A DNA stretch of 64,000 nt from Gibbula magus (lineage: Eukaryota; Mollusca; Gastropoda; Trochida; Trochidae), in NCBI GenBank assembly GCA_936450465.1, contig OW388292.1, positions 10,807,756 to 10,871,755 on the forward strand. Direction: 5' to 3'. The notes under the pieces were generated by a model that made no database searches, was not told the origin of the DNA, and saw only the letters and a list, made by a program, of their open reading frames with translations. Shown here piece by piece: positions 32,811-45,780 of this stretch. The position numbers and the translations under genes were made by a program. Each line of letters opens with the position of its first letter. The stretch's first letter is position 1.

Positions 32811-34002
32811 ATTATACCGTTTCTCCTGAATCAGTCGGCTACTGCATGAACTTTACGGTATTTTACTGTGAACCAAATGTAAATTTTACGATAAAGTTTT
32901 ACAGTGTCAGTCAATTTCTCATAATATTCTTCCTATAAATAACATATTAACGTATATAGAGTGTCCAACTTACATTTACGTTGCTGCCATGGATACTTAA
33001 ACTGATAAAAGGCTAAGAAATTCTTTACAATATCAGCCACAGCATCCTACGTTACAGGTCAAACATGTGCGATCTTCTACGATCATTTCCCCACCTCCCT
33101 CCACACACACAGTTAACAGACAATTCAATGTTGTCACTCGTTATCCTTCAAACAATGACAGATACAGTATAACATCGTGCAGAATATTTTAGGATACCAT
33201 CTACAAAACATATTGTATGAGATTTAAGTACTCCTTAAGAAAACTACTGATCTAATGTTCACGTGTACCTTTGTCAGGTAATGTTCAAAATGAATATGCA
33301 AGCTTACGATCTAATAAGTATCATTTTCTGTTTCAACGTTATCATTTAAATTAGTGCGTAATGTACGAATGTTGCTTGTAAAATACATATATAACTGTAT
33401 ACTTGTCAAACTTTAATTTTTTTTGTCAATATATATAAATATATAATATTCAAGGTTATATCTGAGACTTATTTGTGACATTAAATGAACGTAACCTTCC
33501 TGGAAAGGTCGTTTATCTCTTGTAAAAGTCTGGCGACGGTCATTGTTCTACGTAGTAAGTGCCTTATACAACACGGTATATAGGTTATGAGACTAAAACC
33601 CCAGTGTCATGTTGCTGTCCACTGCAAGCATTGTTTTAGACAGAAACTAATACATATAACGAACCATTGGCAGTAGCAATATATCGGAGTGAACTGGTTT
33701 CCTTCTACTTAATCAAACTGTCAAATATCGTCGATCCAAGGTTGTTTAGGTAACGCCGATATGGTAGTTACGTCTGACATTGATGGGTTAGAAGAGAAGC
33801 GTGGTGCTGCTTGGTTTCCTTTGTTCCAATTTGCCGTTAAACGCTTTCTAAAAACTGTATGCGTGTTACTTGGGCATCAATGATTAATGCATACCATTAG
33901 ACATATCTTCTGGTTTAAAGGTAAATAGAAGTTAACAAGCAAATCTGTATAGAATAACGTTCGGCTTAGGCTATTCATACTCAAAGTATTAATAAATATT
34001 GC
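32811..34002. other. AT-rich stretch, no gene seen
   Basis: Contains no supported coding sequence. It ends at the 20-bp tandem array. The other end of the EnSpm-like transposon may lie here but was not identified. Confidence 0.4.
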
Positions 34003-34080
34003 TGAAAGACGTAGATCAACCACGAAAGACGTAGATCAACCGCGAAAGACGTAGATCAACCGCGAAAGACGTAGAAAAAC
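34003..34080. repeat. 20-bp tandem repeat, about four copies
   Basis: The unit (C/T)GAAAGACGTAGATCAACC with one variable base pair repeats three times at 34003-34062, followed by a diverged fourth copy (gaaagacgtagaaaaac). No spacers, so this is a minisatellite. Confidence 0.9.
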
Positions 34081-34156
34081 AGTTTAGTCAATATTCCACA
34101 CCCTATGCTGCCCTATTACGAAACCAAACGTAATCTTAATGTTTATGGTACGTAAT

Positions 34157-35866
34157 TAGCAGCTCCGACTAAGTCGGAGCTGCTATCAGTTTTTGTGCAG
34201 TTTCCATCGCCGCCACCGCCGCCGCGTTTTGTATTGGCTATAACTTTTTTCCTTATTAGGTTTTGAGAACTCATATACATAACTTCTTACTTATACCCCT
34301 GGGGAATTTTTTTGACTGTGATTGTGTGACCTTGAATTTTAAAGGTCAAGGTCACGAGATAGGGTCATGGTCACAAGTTCTGAAATCACTAAATAACTTC
34401 TTTCCAAGGAGGTATCAACACCTCATATACATAACTTCTTACTTATGCCCCTGGGGAATTCTTTTGACATTTTCATTTTCAAGGTCAAAGGTCAAGGTCA
34501 CAAGTTCTGAAATTGCTAAAAAAATCCTTGTAAACACGATTACTTGAAAAATATTTGTGCTATCAAGCTCTTTGGTGTATATCAACAATGGAGAAAGGCC
34601 AAGATTCGAAAAGGTTTTCGCTAACATCTGTCAAAGGTCAAGGTCATAGCGAGGTCACAACTTAAGCATGCTTTTGCGAAAATGTCTTATTTCAACTATT
34701 AACACTTTGAACCATTACATGATTGTGATACACAATGAAAAGTGATCACTGATTGTGTGACCTTGAATTTTAAAGGTCAAGGTCATGAGATAACTTCTTT
34801 CCAAGGAGGTATCAACACCTCATATACATAACTTCTTACTTATGCCCCTGGGGAATTATTTTGACATGTTCATATTCAAGTTCAAAGGTCAAGGTCACAG
34901 GTTCTGAAATTGCTAAAAAAAAATCCTTGTAAACACGATAACTTGAAAAATATTTGTGCTATCAGGCTCTTATTTGGTATATATCAACTATGGAGGAAGG
35001 CCAAGATTTGAAAAGGTTTTCGCTAACATCCGTCAAAGGTCAAGGTCATAGCCAGGTTACAACCTAAGCAGGCTTTTGCGAAAATGTCTTATTTCAACTA
35101 TTAACACTTTGAATCATTACATGATTGTGATACACAATGAAAAGTGATCACTGATTGTCTGACCTTGAATTTTATAGGTCAAGGTCACGAGATATGGTCA
35201 TGCTGACTGACTGACTGGTCACTAAGTAACTTTTTTCCATGAAGATATTAACACCTCAGCTTAATTATTTGTTTATACACCTGGTGAATGATTTTGACAT
35301 GTTCACATTCAAGGTCAAAGGTCAAGGTCATGAGTTCTGAAATCACTACAACAATCCTTGTAAACATGATAACTTCAAACTTTTTTTGTGCTATTAGGGT
35401 CTTATTTGGTATATATATGAACTATAGAGAAAGACCAAGATTTGAAAACGTTTTCGCTAAAATCTGTCAAAGGTCAAGGTCACAGTGAGGTCGAAACTTA
35501 AGCATGCTTTTGTTAATATGTCATATTTTAACTATGAACACTTTGAGTCATTGCATGATTATTATACGCGATTAAAATCGATCATTGATGGTGTGACCTT
35601 GAAGGTCAAAGATCAAGGTCATGAGATATTGGTAAAAGGCCATGTTAATCCTTTGATCAAATTTTAAAAGAAGAAATAGGTTTTTTAGAACAAATTTGTG
35701 AAAAGTGACCCCAGTGATGATTAGTAATAACTCGAATAATGAACAAACTTTTGTTAAAAAGAATTCCAATTGTATTGATGCTGACGAGAAGGCGGAACAG
35801 GGAAAGGCGAGACCCTAAGTTTCGGAGCTGCTCTGCTTTTGCGGTGTCCCGCAAACGCTAATCTAG
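34157..35866 (+). mobile_element. Full-length Helitron-like repeat with receptor-motif arrays
   Basis: Starts TAGCAGCTCCGAC with a near-perfect hairpin. Ends with TCGGAGCTGCT, a hairpin (TTTGCGG-loop-CCGCAAA), seven bases and CTAG at 35863-35866, followed by T. The 1,710-bp interior repeats units with AAAGGTCAAGGTCA and AGGTCACA blocks. It corresponds to the inverted copy at 7531-9100 and to fragments at 9293-10778 and 19991-20607. AGCAGCTCCGA also recurs inverted near the other end, forming a subterminal inverted repeat. No protein is encoded; mobilisation would need a partner element. Confidence 0.7.
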
Positions 35867-38800
35867 TTATTTAAGTGATTGTCAGTGTTGAAGATACCAT
35901 CACTTTCCACCCGTGAATTACAAAAATGAAACAATTTCTGAATGGCACAGATATCAGGAAATGATGACGAATGCAGAATGTGTAATATTTAATAAGGTGA
36001 GGCATGCTGTGGAAGATTGTAAAATAGAATCATGTAATTATGAACATTCGGAATTTAATTTAATGTGTTGATTCTTACCTATAAAATTACACATATACAC
36101 CTTCTCAGAGTTCGTTATCGTTTAGAATTAGGAATGTCATGGTTCAAAGTTCAGCTTTGTCGAATACTTTTTTCAGGTTTTATTGCTTCTTTGGTTATAT
36201 ACCTATCAGATAACTGTAACTGAATCTTGACACTTCCTATTATTATCACGTTCCTCATACTATTGAGTGTTGAACTTGAATATTTCCTCCCTCCTACCTT
36301 GTACTAAAATTAATTAGTTAATAGATATATTGCTTTGTGAAAGGAAGTCGGAGAAAACACTCTACGCGGTTTCATAAGAGACGTCTCACAAACGGATCTC
36401 TAAATAAATAAATTTTGGAATGTCATATTGTGACTATATGCGGAGAAAAATAAATTGAAAATATTAAAAAATATACACACATATTTCGCAGATTTTCGGC
36501 CCAACATTAGCGGTGATATCGCACTAATTAGTACAGGTATTTTCTAGTCTAAATACTCCCACACTGTAAACAACGAAACAAAAGAGAAACACAGTTTATG
36601 AGTACTCAATAAATTGAAATATACAGTTTTTGAAGCGTTTATTTATTTACCATTTCATTCAATTATGTAGTTCCTACATGTATTGTAAAATATAATGTAA
36701 TACTCAACTACAATGTAGATATTTGCTTGAATTGTATAATCAATGAGAATAAATACATGATATATGTGTAATAGTTTGCTGGTATAACCACATTAAAATT
36801 ATCAGTTATTTTATGCTGTTGAGCCATACATACACCAGGATATATTTGCCATTGTAGCGGAAATGCATTAGTTCAACATGAGTCAATCGTGATCATGAAT
36901 TAGCATAGTTAACGTTTGTTGATTATTTATATTGTCAAAAAGAATTTGTCAGAAGCTACTCCTCTAATGATTAAGTCTTTCAACAGACCAACATTGCATC
37001 AAGTTATTCTCACTGCATCCTTATATCAAACACTCTTTGCAGAACCTACAAAACTACTTTGCTTGAAACAGCAAGTACACATGTATTGATATGTCATCAA
37101 TATATGTGATCTTTGAACGCTGTTTTATCAGACTGTTTCATTGCTGTCTGCCTAAATGGACTGCAGTTTCTAAATCAATGTACCCAGTAAATAAATGTCA
37201 AATAGAATCCCCTAACACAAACTGTAAATACGATATACCGCTTGAAAGGTCTTCGTGGCAAGGCTTTTGCCTTTTTCTGTCAGGAAGAATAATAAACCTT
37301 AAACTTGATAAAACACATTATGTGCTTCCACCGAGTATGCTAGGTTAATCGATGCCTACATATTTGATTACTACCCCACTTAAAGTTAGTAAGACACGTA
37401 GCATAAATTCAACTAAACTATTCGTTATCATCTGAAAACTGAGATGTGACATGCTATCCATTAATGGATTATAGCATTTTACAATTTATAATTTTGTAGA
37501 CTCGTTTTCCAAATTTCCATTTTAGGAACCGTTACCAGTCATTCAGTACTTTCATACATGTTGAAGTGAAGTGAACACTGAAAATATAAAATCTGAGTTT
37601 TTATTTCAGTTTGTTGAACATTTTATGTGTATATTAATGCATCGAATTTAGTTAAGAAAGAAAAGTTTTTGAAGATATTGGTCAATGAACATTTTGTTGC
37701 ATCTCTGATAATGCAAAGGGAATTTGTTCCATCTGATCTAGTTAACGCTTATTCCTGGTAGATCTTAGCATCAACGCTTTGTACGATAGGACGTGAACTT
37801 AGAACCAGAAAGACATTGGAGATAAATATTTGCATGATTACTTTGTCTTTTCTCTCTATCGTTTACTACTCTACCTTAAATAGCTCAATGGTTATATATC
37901 GCTCATGAAACTATTGGTTTCAGAAAGCCATAACTAATGTGTAATTAAGGTAAGGTTCATACAATTAGGTATAACAATTAAAAACAGTATTCAATAATAA
38001 GGTATAGAAATAAGACATATCTCTCTGTTATTGTCATAACCTCCACTCTTTCATCTTGATATTCGCCTATCCTGTTTGGTTCTTCCTAAGTTCATGCTTT
38101 TCGACAATAAACATAGATTACAATCGTATATCGCATGTTATCGTCCACGCATACCTGTATTTATTTAATCAGCGCATACCCTTTCTATAAACATGAACAA
38201 AACCAATGGTTTCGTTATATATTACCTTCCAGCAAACCAAACAAAGTTACAAGAAGGAAATTGGACGGGGTTTTAACCGAACACAACATTGAGATGTAAC
38301 TACATGTATGTAGAATGTAAGCGATGAATTAGCCGAAGGTAAATAACAATGTGTTGTTGACGGAAAATAGATGAAGTGAATACATTTGGCCTGTACCATG
38401 ATGATCACAATGTATATGTTAGTTACATAACTTCAATTCTAGAAAGTCACGTTAACACAACCTTATTATTTGGGGGTATAGAAAGTAAAAAAGCAAATTA
38501 ATTGAATCTACTGACATACATGTACCAGTGGTTAAATGATCGTGTGCAATCACTCATCACATCCAGCTGCCAGTGATGAACTCGGTCGACAGTGAAGATA
38601 TTCTACACCGACCAACTTATGTACATGAGAGGCATATGTAATACGCAGGGCTAACTTGTTTTGTTGATAAGAAAGGTATGATAAGAAAACAAATATGTTA
38701 TTGATCAAAGTAACCAGAATAACCTAGTGCCTTTCACAACGAAGTCTCGTCCAATTATCCTTGTTTCATATTGAATGCGACTATATTGTAGAAAACGTTA

Positions 38801-40215
38801 TTTCAAATTCTTCTAAAACTTAATATCACCATTCGCATCTTCAATCTAATGGCTTTTTAGTTCTTGATTCTTAAAACAGACCTTCATTCTGATAACCATT
38901 AAAACATAACATCAAATATAATTATAAACAACAAATTGTTTTTGTTGTTGTATTGAATACGAATATTTCCATTAATGAATCATATACTAGTTTTCATCTG
39001 CGTTCTGATTTGTATGCTACCGATACATACAAATGTATGGTCCTTTTCAGCATCGCTAATATACCTGTCGAGGGCAGATAACAAAAAAGAAAACTTTGCA
39101 TCTAATAAGCTCTAATAAATACTACTTTATTCAAAGATATATGTATTTGCATTTATTTTAAGAATATCATTTTGAATAAAAAAACATTTTGAAATTAGTC
39201 GTCACTGCAATAGTTTCATACGAACATTGAACGATATACAAGTAACACATTACGCATAATTAAACATAGGTTCGGCCTTTTCAACAAACATAGTTCAAGT
39301 CCTATATTTACTACTTATATTTCGTTCGTTTAATTAATGTTTATACGAAGAGCTACTGAGGAACTCCGATAAATGTGAGGTATCAGTACTGCACTTACAT
39401 GATATTCAAACAAGTTATTACAAATCAGACGGCAGACTGCAATCCAGTTATTGCATCATAAAGTAATAGGTGGATGAAATGAAAGACCAGGTTGTGAACA
39501 CTCATGTTCATCTGAGTTTTATTGTCTTCCTTTATTGTGATTAAGTAGGATAATAATAGTTGTACTTGGGTGACGACCTAGACAAAAACCACTAGTGTGC
39601 AATGCGAGATTTTATGAGAGGCCCTACAAAAACAAACCACTAAATGTTAATGGAACAGTTATCACAGAAATGTCAGCTTATGATGGGAAATTCAAATTAA
39701 ACCTGTTCAAATCCACTGAGATTCGAACTGTCGGTAGTTGTGACAAGCTTAGTGTGAGGACTTACTGTTTGTTGTTAATGCAAGTGACAGATGGTGAAGA
39801 AGAGTATCTATGTCATACACATGTACATCCAGCGTCAACAAATCTAGCCTATTAGGAATGTTAGAATGTCATTGAAAGATTTGTAACATTCTCCTTTTCT
39901 TTACATAAGAATTATGACAGATGTCTTTCGGATCAACTCTACCAACTAGAGATTGATTGTATCACAACTGACAAGACACTGTCGTTCGTCCGAGAAGGTA
40001 AACAACGAACTTGACAGGAAATTAAAGAAAGTATCATTGGAATCTGAACTGTGAAAAAACATGTAAGTGACACTTACAATCTCGTTTTCACGAGTACGGT
40101 GTTTATGAAAAATGTCAGTGGATTATCTGGTTATAATATTTGAGATAGAACACAATGACGCCAGGTTGTGACCATTGAAACAGTCCCTAGTTCAGACCGT
40201 ATTATATATAAGATA
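35867..40215. other. AT-rich stretch, no gene seen
   Basis: Open frames at 37091-37348 and 39595-39855 have no recognised domain and no visible splice context that would raise them above chance. No repeats of the local families occur. Confidence 0.5.
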
Positions 40216-40624
40216 CTCAATTGGCATCCTCGGTTACCCATGGTTTTATATATGCTCCGATACGGACCACTATATCACCCATGGGAAACCTTATCAAGGG
40301 AATCTGTTCTCAAATTACCCGCCCTTGGCCAGCGTGACGAAGTCAGTAACCAAAGAAAATGCTCAATGGGATAAGACGGAAATGGTCAAGGAAGATAACC
40401 GGTGACGGATGGCTAACACAATGGCCTCGCTTGCTTTGAAACGAAGTGATATGAATTGTCGTTGGCTCGCAGGTCCAAGTTGCGTAGCAGTTTGATTGGC
40501 TCACGCCGGCCGAAAGGGTGGGTAATTTGAGTACAGATTCTCCTGATAATGTTTCCCCATTGGTGATATAGTGAAGAGTAACGGAGCATATATAAAACCA
40601 TGGGTAACCGAGGATGCTCAATTG
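40216..40624. mobile_element. 394-bp MITE with ~115-bp inverted repeats
   Basis: CTCAATTG occurs at 40216-40223 and 40617-40624, a duplication of 7 or 8 bp depending on the exact end. The arms start (G)CATCCTCGGTTACCCATGG and run inward to 'ggtaatttgagtacagatt' near 40508, aligning with 40224-40330 with modest divergence. No open frame is meaningful. An 8-bp duplication would suit hAT- or P-type transposition, but no transposase is present to decide. Confidence 0.85.
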
Positions 40625-43600
40625 GATGTTTCAAATACAACGTTTATTTCATTGAGTGTCATGGGTTAAATTTATACATGTATATATCGTGAAGTTAACC
40701 ACCCCCGTGTTTTTCATCAACAAAACTTGTATGATAAGAAAGAAGACAATGCTTCAGTAAAAGTAACGTTTCGCTTCTTTTGAATATTTGCATTTGTATA
40801 CATTTTGGCATTCTGGTTATACAGAGAAATGAAATTATAGATAGGTAATCTTGTGTGGCAATCTCTTATTATTTGCTATCAGCTTTTACAATCCATCTGG
40901 GATATGGTCTATAGCGATTGGTATTCTATAAGAAACTTAATACAAACTGATGCCATATCTTAACATAGAAAACACAATGGAAACAAAACATCATATACAT
41001 AGACTCGTGGGTGTCATTATCAGTGCTGTAGATTGAGTAGTTTCTATTTATCACTCAATATCTACTGACAAGACCCTTGTTCTTCATAGCCTCTTTGGGA
41101 TAGTCATATGTCTAATACAACAACAATTTATGTGTACATATATACAGGTATTTATCTCTATATATATCTACATCTATATATATGAAATAAGGTGTCTCTA
41201 CAAGTGTACAGTAATCATGTATTGAAATGAGTTTAAAAAGAATAACGAACGATTTCCTCCTACATGTTTCGTTTTACTGTTCAGGGAGGTATAAATATAT
41301 ATGTACATAAATAATCTTTGGTGATAAACAATCAAGGGGTGTATTATAAAGGTATGGGTATTCCTGTGCTGCTACATATAAAGCTGGTGCAGGTATGGGT
41401 CGATAATGCCTGAGTTTATGGATCTGAACTTTCAATCTCCTTACCCTTATGTATGCTATATTCTTTGAGATATTGTTACTAAGTTTTGTGCAGTATTTTA
41501 AGTCATTGCTAGCGTAACGGGATATATTATTTGAGAACGCCTTTGAAATCAAACTAATAATCAAGAGATAAATTAAGAGAAAATCTAAGATGAAAGATCC
41601 ATTGAAATCACTCGATTGCAGCTGGATAGGAACAACTTGTTGTTTTCAACAACTGAAGGGAGTTAATCCCGAATTTGTCAGTGAGACTATACATTGCTGC
41701 CTTTTTCTGATAATCCATCCATCCTCAATAGTTTGATTTATAGCTTTGTTTTATATTAACATGGAACGCGTGCCCTAATAACTTCAATGGAGTAATGAAT
41801 ACCTGTACAATATTATGACGTCATAATGTCAGTGTGAGAAGACTGTACGTTCATATTTAAAATCACCCCATTTCAACCTGAATTTCGCAGGAATAATGAC
41901 ATAATACTAGATTGATTATCTGTTTTCCTCAACACAAGAAAATATTATTTTTCTAATTTACTCGATGGGAGAAACATGGTATTTGTCAAGGAAAGACAGA
42001 TATCTTCTATTTCTTGTAAATGAATCGCTGTAGATTTATTTGCCCAACAGTATTACCCCGACTCATTCTTAGATACCTCCTGCTTCAACCTAAACTCGTA
42101 CTTTCGAAATGCATCTTTAGATTCTTGAACAAATGTGTCATTTAATTTAAAAATCTAAAGACTGCTCTATCTGTTAGAAATCCTATCTTTGAGTTCGATA
42201 AAGTATACTAGAATTAATGTCTTTGCAATTGTCCAAATTGATGCAGCACGAAAGGGATTAGCATTTGGATTTTCAAAGTTGTCACATTTGAGAATAACCT
42301 TTCAAAGAGAGGGTTCTTTCGTACAATCCACTAGTTTGCCTTTGTGAATTATGTGAAATGACAAAGAAAGTGTTGTTTTACTAATTTTATAACTTTGTCA
42401 AAACAATAAAACCCCAGTTATGTGACAATGATATATTAAGACTGATCGACAATGTATTGGTGTGCTGTAATAAGCCTTCAACAATCGTAACAAGTATGAA
42501 CGGCTTCACTCCTCATTGTGTTCATTGTTTAAATGAATTTTTCGTAAAATGTCAACAAACTTTTACCGTCAGCTATACGTTTCAACGAGATTGTGTTATA
42601 ATCATGTATAATTAACATATATGTATTAAAAAGAACGTCCCCTCGAAATGTGTTACCACATAAAATTCCCCTATACCCTGATACCTCCGTTTTAGTCAAT
42701 TTGAAACTGTTTACATAATGTGCGGTCAAGAACATGTCTTGTTAATTCATGTAACTGCCAAAGTCAGCTTATTCAGTTGCCGTCAATGTTTTCATTCATT
42801 CTGCTGAGTTGTCTTTACCTTCATCCAACCATGTTACCATATGTAACGTTATCATTGTTGAATGATAAGATAAAACTGAGAGCTCATACATTAAACTCCA
42901 ATTCACATAAACCAGTAAACACTGTATCACTTTACTTAACTATAACATAGTGTAGGTTATAAGACGATATTACGTGTGAATATACGATACACAGAGAAAA
43001 CGTCGTGATCAATACTGGAAGGTTAGTATAATGTAGACTGCTAATTGTGGACGCAAAGGCCTGGCTTACATGCGTTTCGACCTTAATGTGATATTTACAG
43101 CAACTACTTCTTTGCTGGAACAGCTGTCATATTCCCAGTTTCATTGCAGATTACAGAGATGTACTGTCACGGCTTGTTGTCATAGGAATATGTGCTTGCG
43201 AATCTATTTTTCGCCCTTTTATCGCTGAACATACAGGTATATGAAGCATGTTGTTATAAATGAAAACATAGCTAGAAATCAATACTACACTGAGAAGTGT
43301 ATGACTCAAATACTTTGTTACGTTCACAAACCTATGACCAGCCTGTTTGCTTATGACCCTTACATTGTCACTATCAGTGTTTGTATCGCATGGGCAAAAA
43401 GTTATTCGAAATGCAACTCGGTACAGTATAGTGACAATATAAATATGTCAGGTGTGATTTTTATAATCTAAAACCGGACAGTGTATCGCGGCATCGAGTC
43501 AAACTTTATCACTGAAATATTTTTGAAGCAGGCAGTTAGTCTGATTTAGTTTGATAGTGTTGGGCAAATCAATAGCATACATGTGAACGGTACGTGTGAT

Positions 43601-44719
43601 GTCTGCTTCAGCACATACATAAGGTCGTTGGTGAAAACTATTAACAGTCATCTATTCGACATATGAATGATGATGAATATGCAAGCCAAGTAAAATGTTT
43701 GCAATTTAAAAAACATATTTTATTGCGTCAACTATCTTAAACAATCATAATGCCATTTAAACTGTCAATGCGACCTTTAAGCATTTTATAGAAAATAAGA
43801 CATCATTGTGACAGTAAACACTTTGTGACAGTAAACACGTCCCTTTGGTTCCAACTGATCAAAGATTTTAAAGATTACAGGACTGGTACGGTTCACCACA
43901 TAATAGATATAAACAAGCTTATAATGCCAACTTCGACCTTCACTGTCATACTTGATAATTAAAGGGTAACATACATCTCCATTAATGTTAATTTCTATTC
44001 AAGTAGATGCTGAAAATATGTGAAATACAACATCGCTGTTAGTAATTTGTACAAACTTAAATGCTACTTAGAATCTGTAGCACGCATGGTGGAAATCACA
44101 CCAACTCATTGCCTGCATGGTAATTGATATGATATGAACGTTGATATTATGTGCCTTGATGGTCTTCTCCACATAACGATATATACCGGATGATAGTTTC
44201 GTAGGATAAGATTATCAATATTGGAACGATATACATGCCGAGTGTCGGATGTAGCTATCTTTTCTTTATGAGAGGCATTTGTTATTGCCTCAAGTGTTGG
44301 AGTAACGATACCACACGTTAACAAATTGATGGTGTTCTCGATAGCCAATGGATATGTTCGGTATCGTTGGGATCAGAATGGATATCAATCCAACTCGCAG
44401 AGGTTAACTTTTGAATTATCATTTTGAAAACTATGATGACCTAAAATCACAGAATGTTGAAACGACGTTCACAATTTTTAAAAAAAACAACCAATAATTC
44501 TCCCTCGATACAATTTAATATACATCAAAATAATAAATAGACCTTGTTGCAGTTGTTTTATAACTCAGAGATCCCATCTCTAGATATTGTCAAAACTGGC
44601 ATTTTCAAGGGAAGGGTCACAAATATACAATGTATATGATTTTTGTCACATAAACATAGTACGTTTTTGATTAAACGTCATTATTTATACTCACCGTTGA
44701 TAACTCACCGTAGCCATTG
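40625..44719. other. AT-rich stretch, no gene seen
   Basis: About 4 kb with only short unsupported frames on both strands. No repeat of the local families was recognised. Confidence 0.5.
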
Positions 44720-45780
44720 AGTCTCTCTCAATTAATTACTCGACCAATATACCCACATATATTTATATTGATTAGCAATAGTGACAGGTTTTCCTTGAAA
44801 GAACCATTTCTCCTTTGATGAAACAGCTCCACCTCTTCTGAATATAACTATATTAGTTTTTTCTAAATTCATAGATAGTTTCCATTTCTCGGAGTAATTT
44901 TCAAGGATATTGAGCTGGTTTTGCAAACCAATAATAGTTTCGGACATCAAAATAACATCGTCTGCAAATAGAAGTATAAATATTTCTAACATGTTTGGAA
45001 ACATTTGCACACCGTGTTTACCATTTTGTATAACATCATGATAGAATTCATTTATGAAAAATGAGAACAAAATTGGACTAACTATACATCCTTGTCTTAG
45101 TCCCATGGGACAGTCAAAATAATCTGTTACATCGCAACCATATCGTACACAAGACTTCACATTTGAATACATTGCTTTCAACATTGTAGTACATTTTCCC
45201 ACCTAATCCAGCATTTCGTAAACAATACCAAAGTTTTTGTCTATCGACAGAATCAAAGGCTTTTTTAAAGTCGACAAAGGCTACATATAGTTTATGTTTT
45301 CGACGAGAGAGACATTTCTGAATAAGTGCATACAAAGTAAAAATATTATCAGTTGTGGAATATTGCTTACGAAAACCAGCTTGATTCTCAGGAATCTTAT
45401 CTCTAATATCTGCCCATTGAGAAAGTCGATTATTTAGAATAAAGGTAAATACTTTACCGAGGATACTCATAAGGGATATTCCTCTATAATTATCAGGATT
45501 GGTGCAGTCACCTTTCTTGTGTAATGGGACAATTATGGAGGTTGACCAACTGCGAGGATATACACCTTTTCTAAACAAGATATTAAAACATTTATTGAGA
45601 AATGGGAGAATGTCCGTAATAGAACATTTAAGCATTTCAATAATGATACTATCAGGACCAGCTGCTTTTCCAGATTTTAGATGTGAGACAGCTTTAATTA
45701 TTTCCTCATCGGATATTGGCGAATCAAGTACAAGTTCGTCAACTTCATCATAATGCCCAAATCGTACAGAGATAACATTT
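44720..45780 (-). pseudogene. LINE reverse transcriptase, truncated at both ends
   Basis: Read downward from 45780: SPISDEEIIKAVSHLKSGKA and AGPDSIIIEML (about 45650), PLHKKGDCTNPDNYRGISLM (about 45490), ENQAGFRKQYSTTDNIF (about 45370), VAFVDFKKAFDSVDRQKLW (about 45260). After a 1-bp frameshift near 45195 come GLRQGCIVSPILFSFFINEF (about 45090) and the catalytic FADDVILMSE (about 44960). The frame ends with KEKWFFQGKP and a degraded KYMWVYWSSN. Finger and palm blocks and the FADD box are well kept, with one frameshift. The thumb, C-terminal zinc knuckle and 3' UTR are absent. 3' loss is unusual because target-primed insertion normally truncates the 5' end. Motifs match the LINEs at 5940 and 52700. 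Confidence 0.9.

Noticed and set aside
34003..34080. CRISPR-like array
   Set aside because: Units are contiguous 20-mers without unique spacers in a eukaryotic setting; a minisatellite explains them.
39595..39855. 86-codon plus-strand frame as an exon
   Set aside because: Readable but without any recognised motif or convincing splice sites, so listed only within the gap.
43801..43842. Short direct duplication of TGTGACAGTAAACAC
   Set aside because: Two short copies only; no element or function can be inferred.
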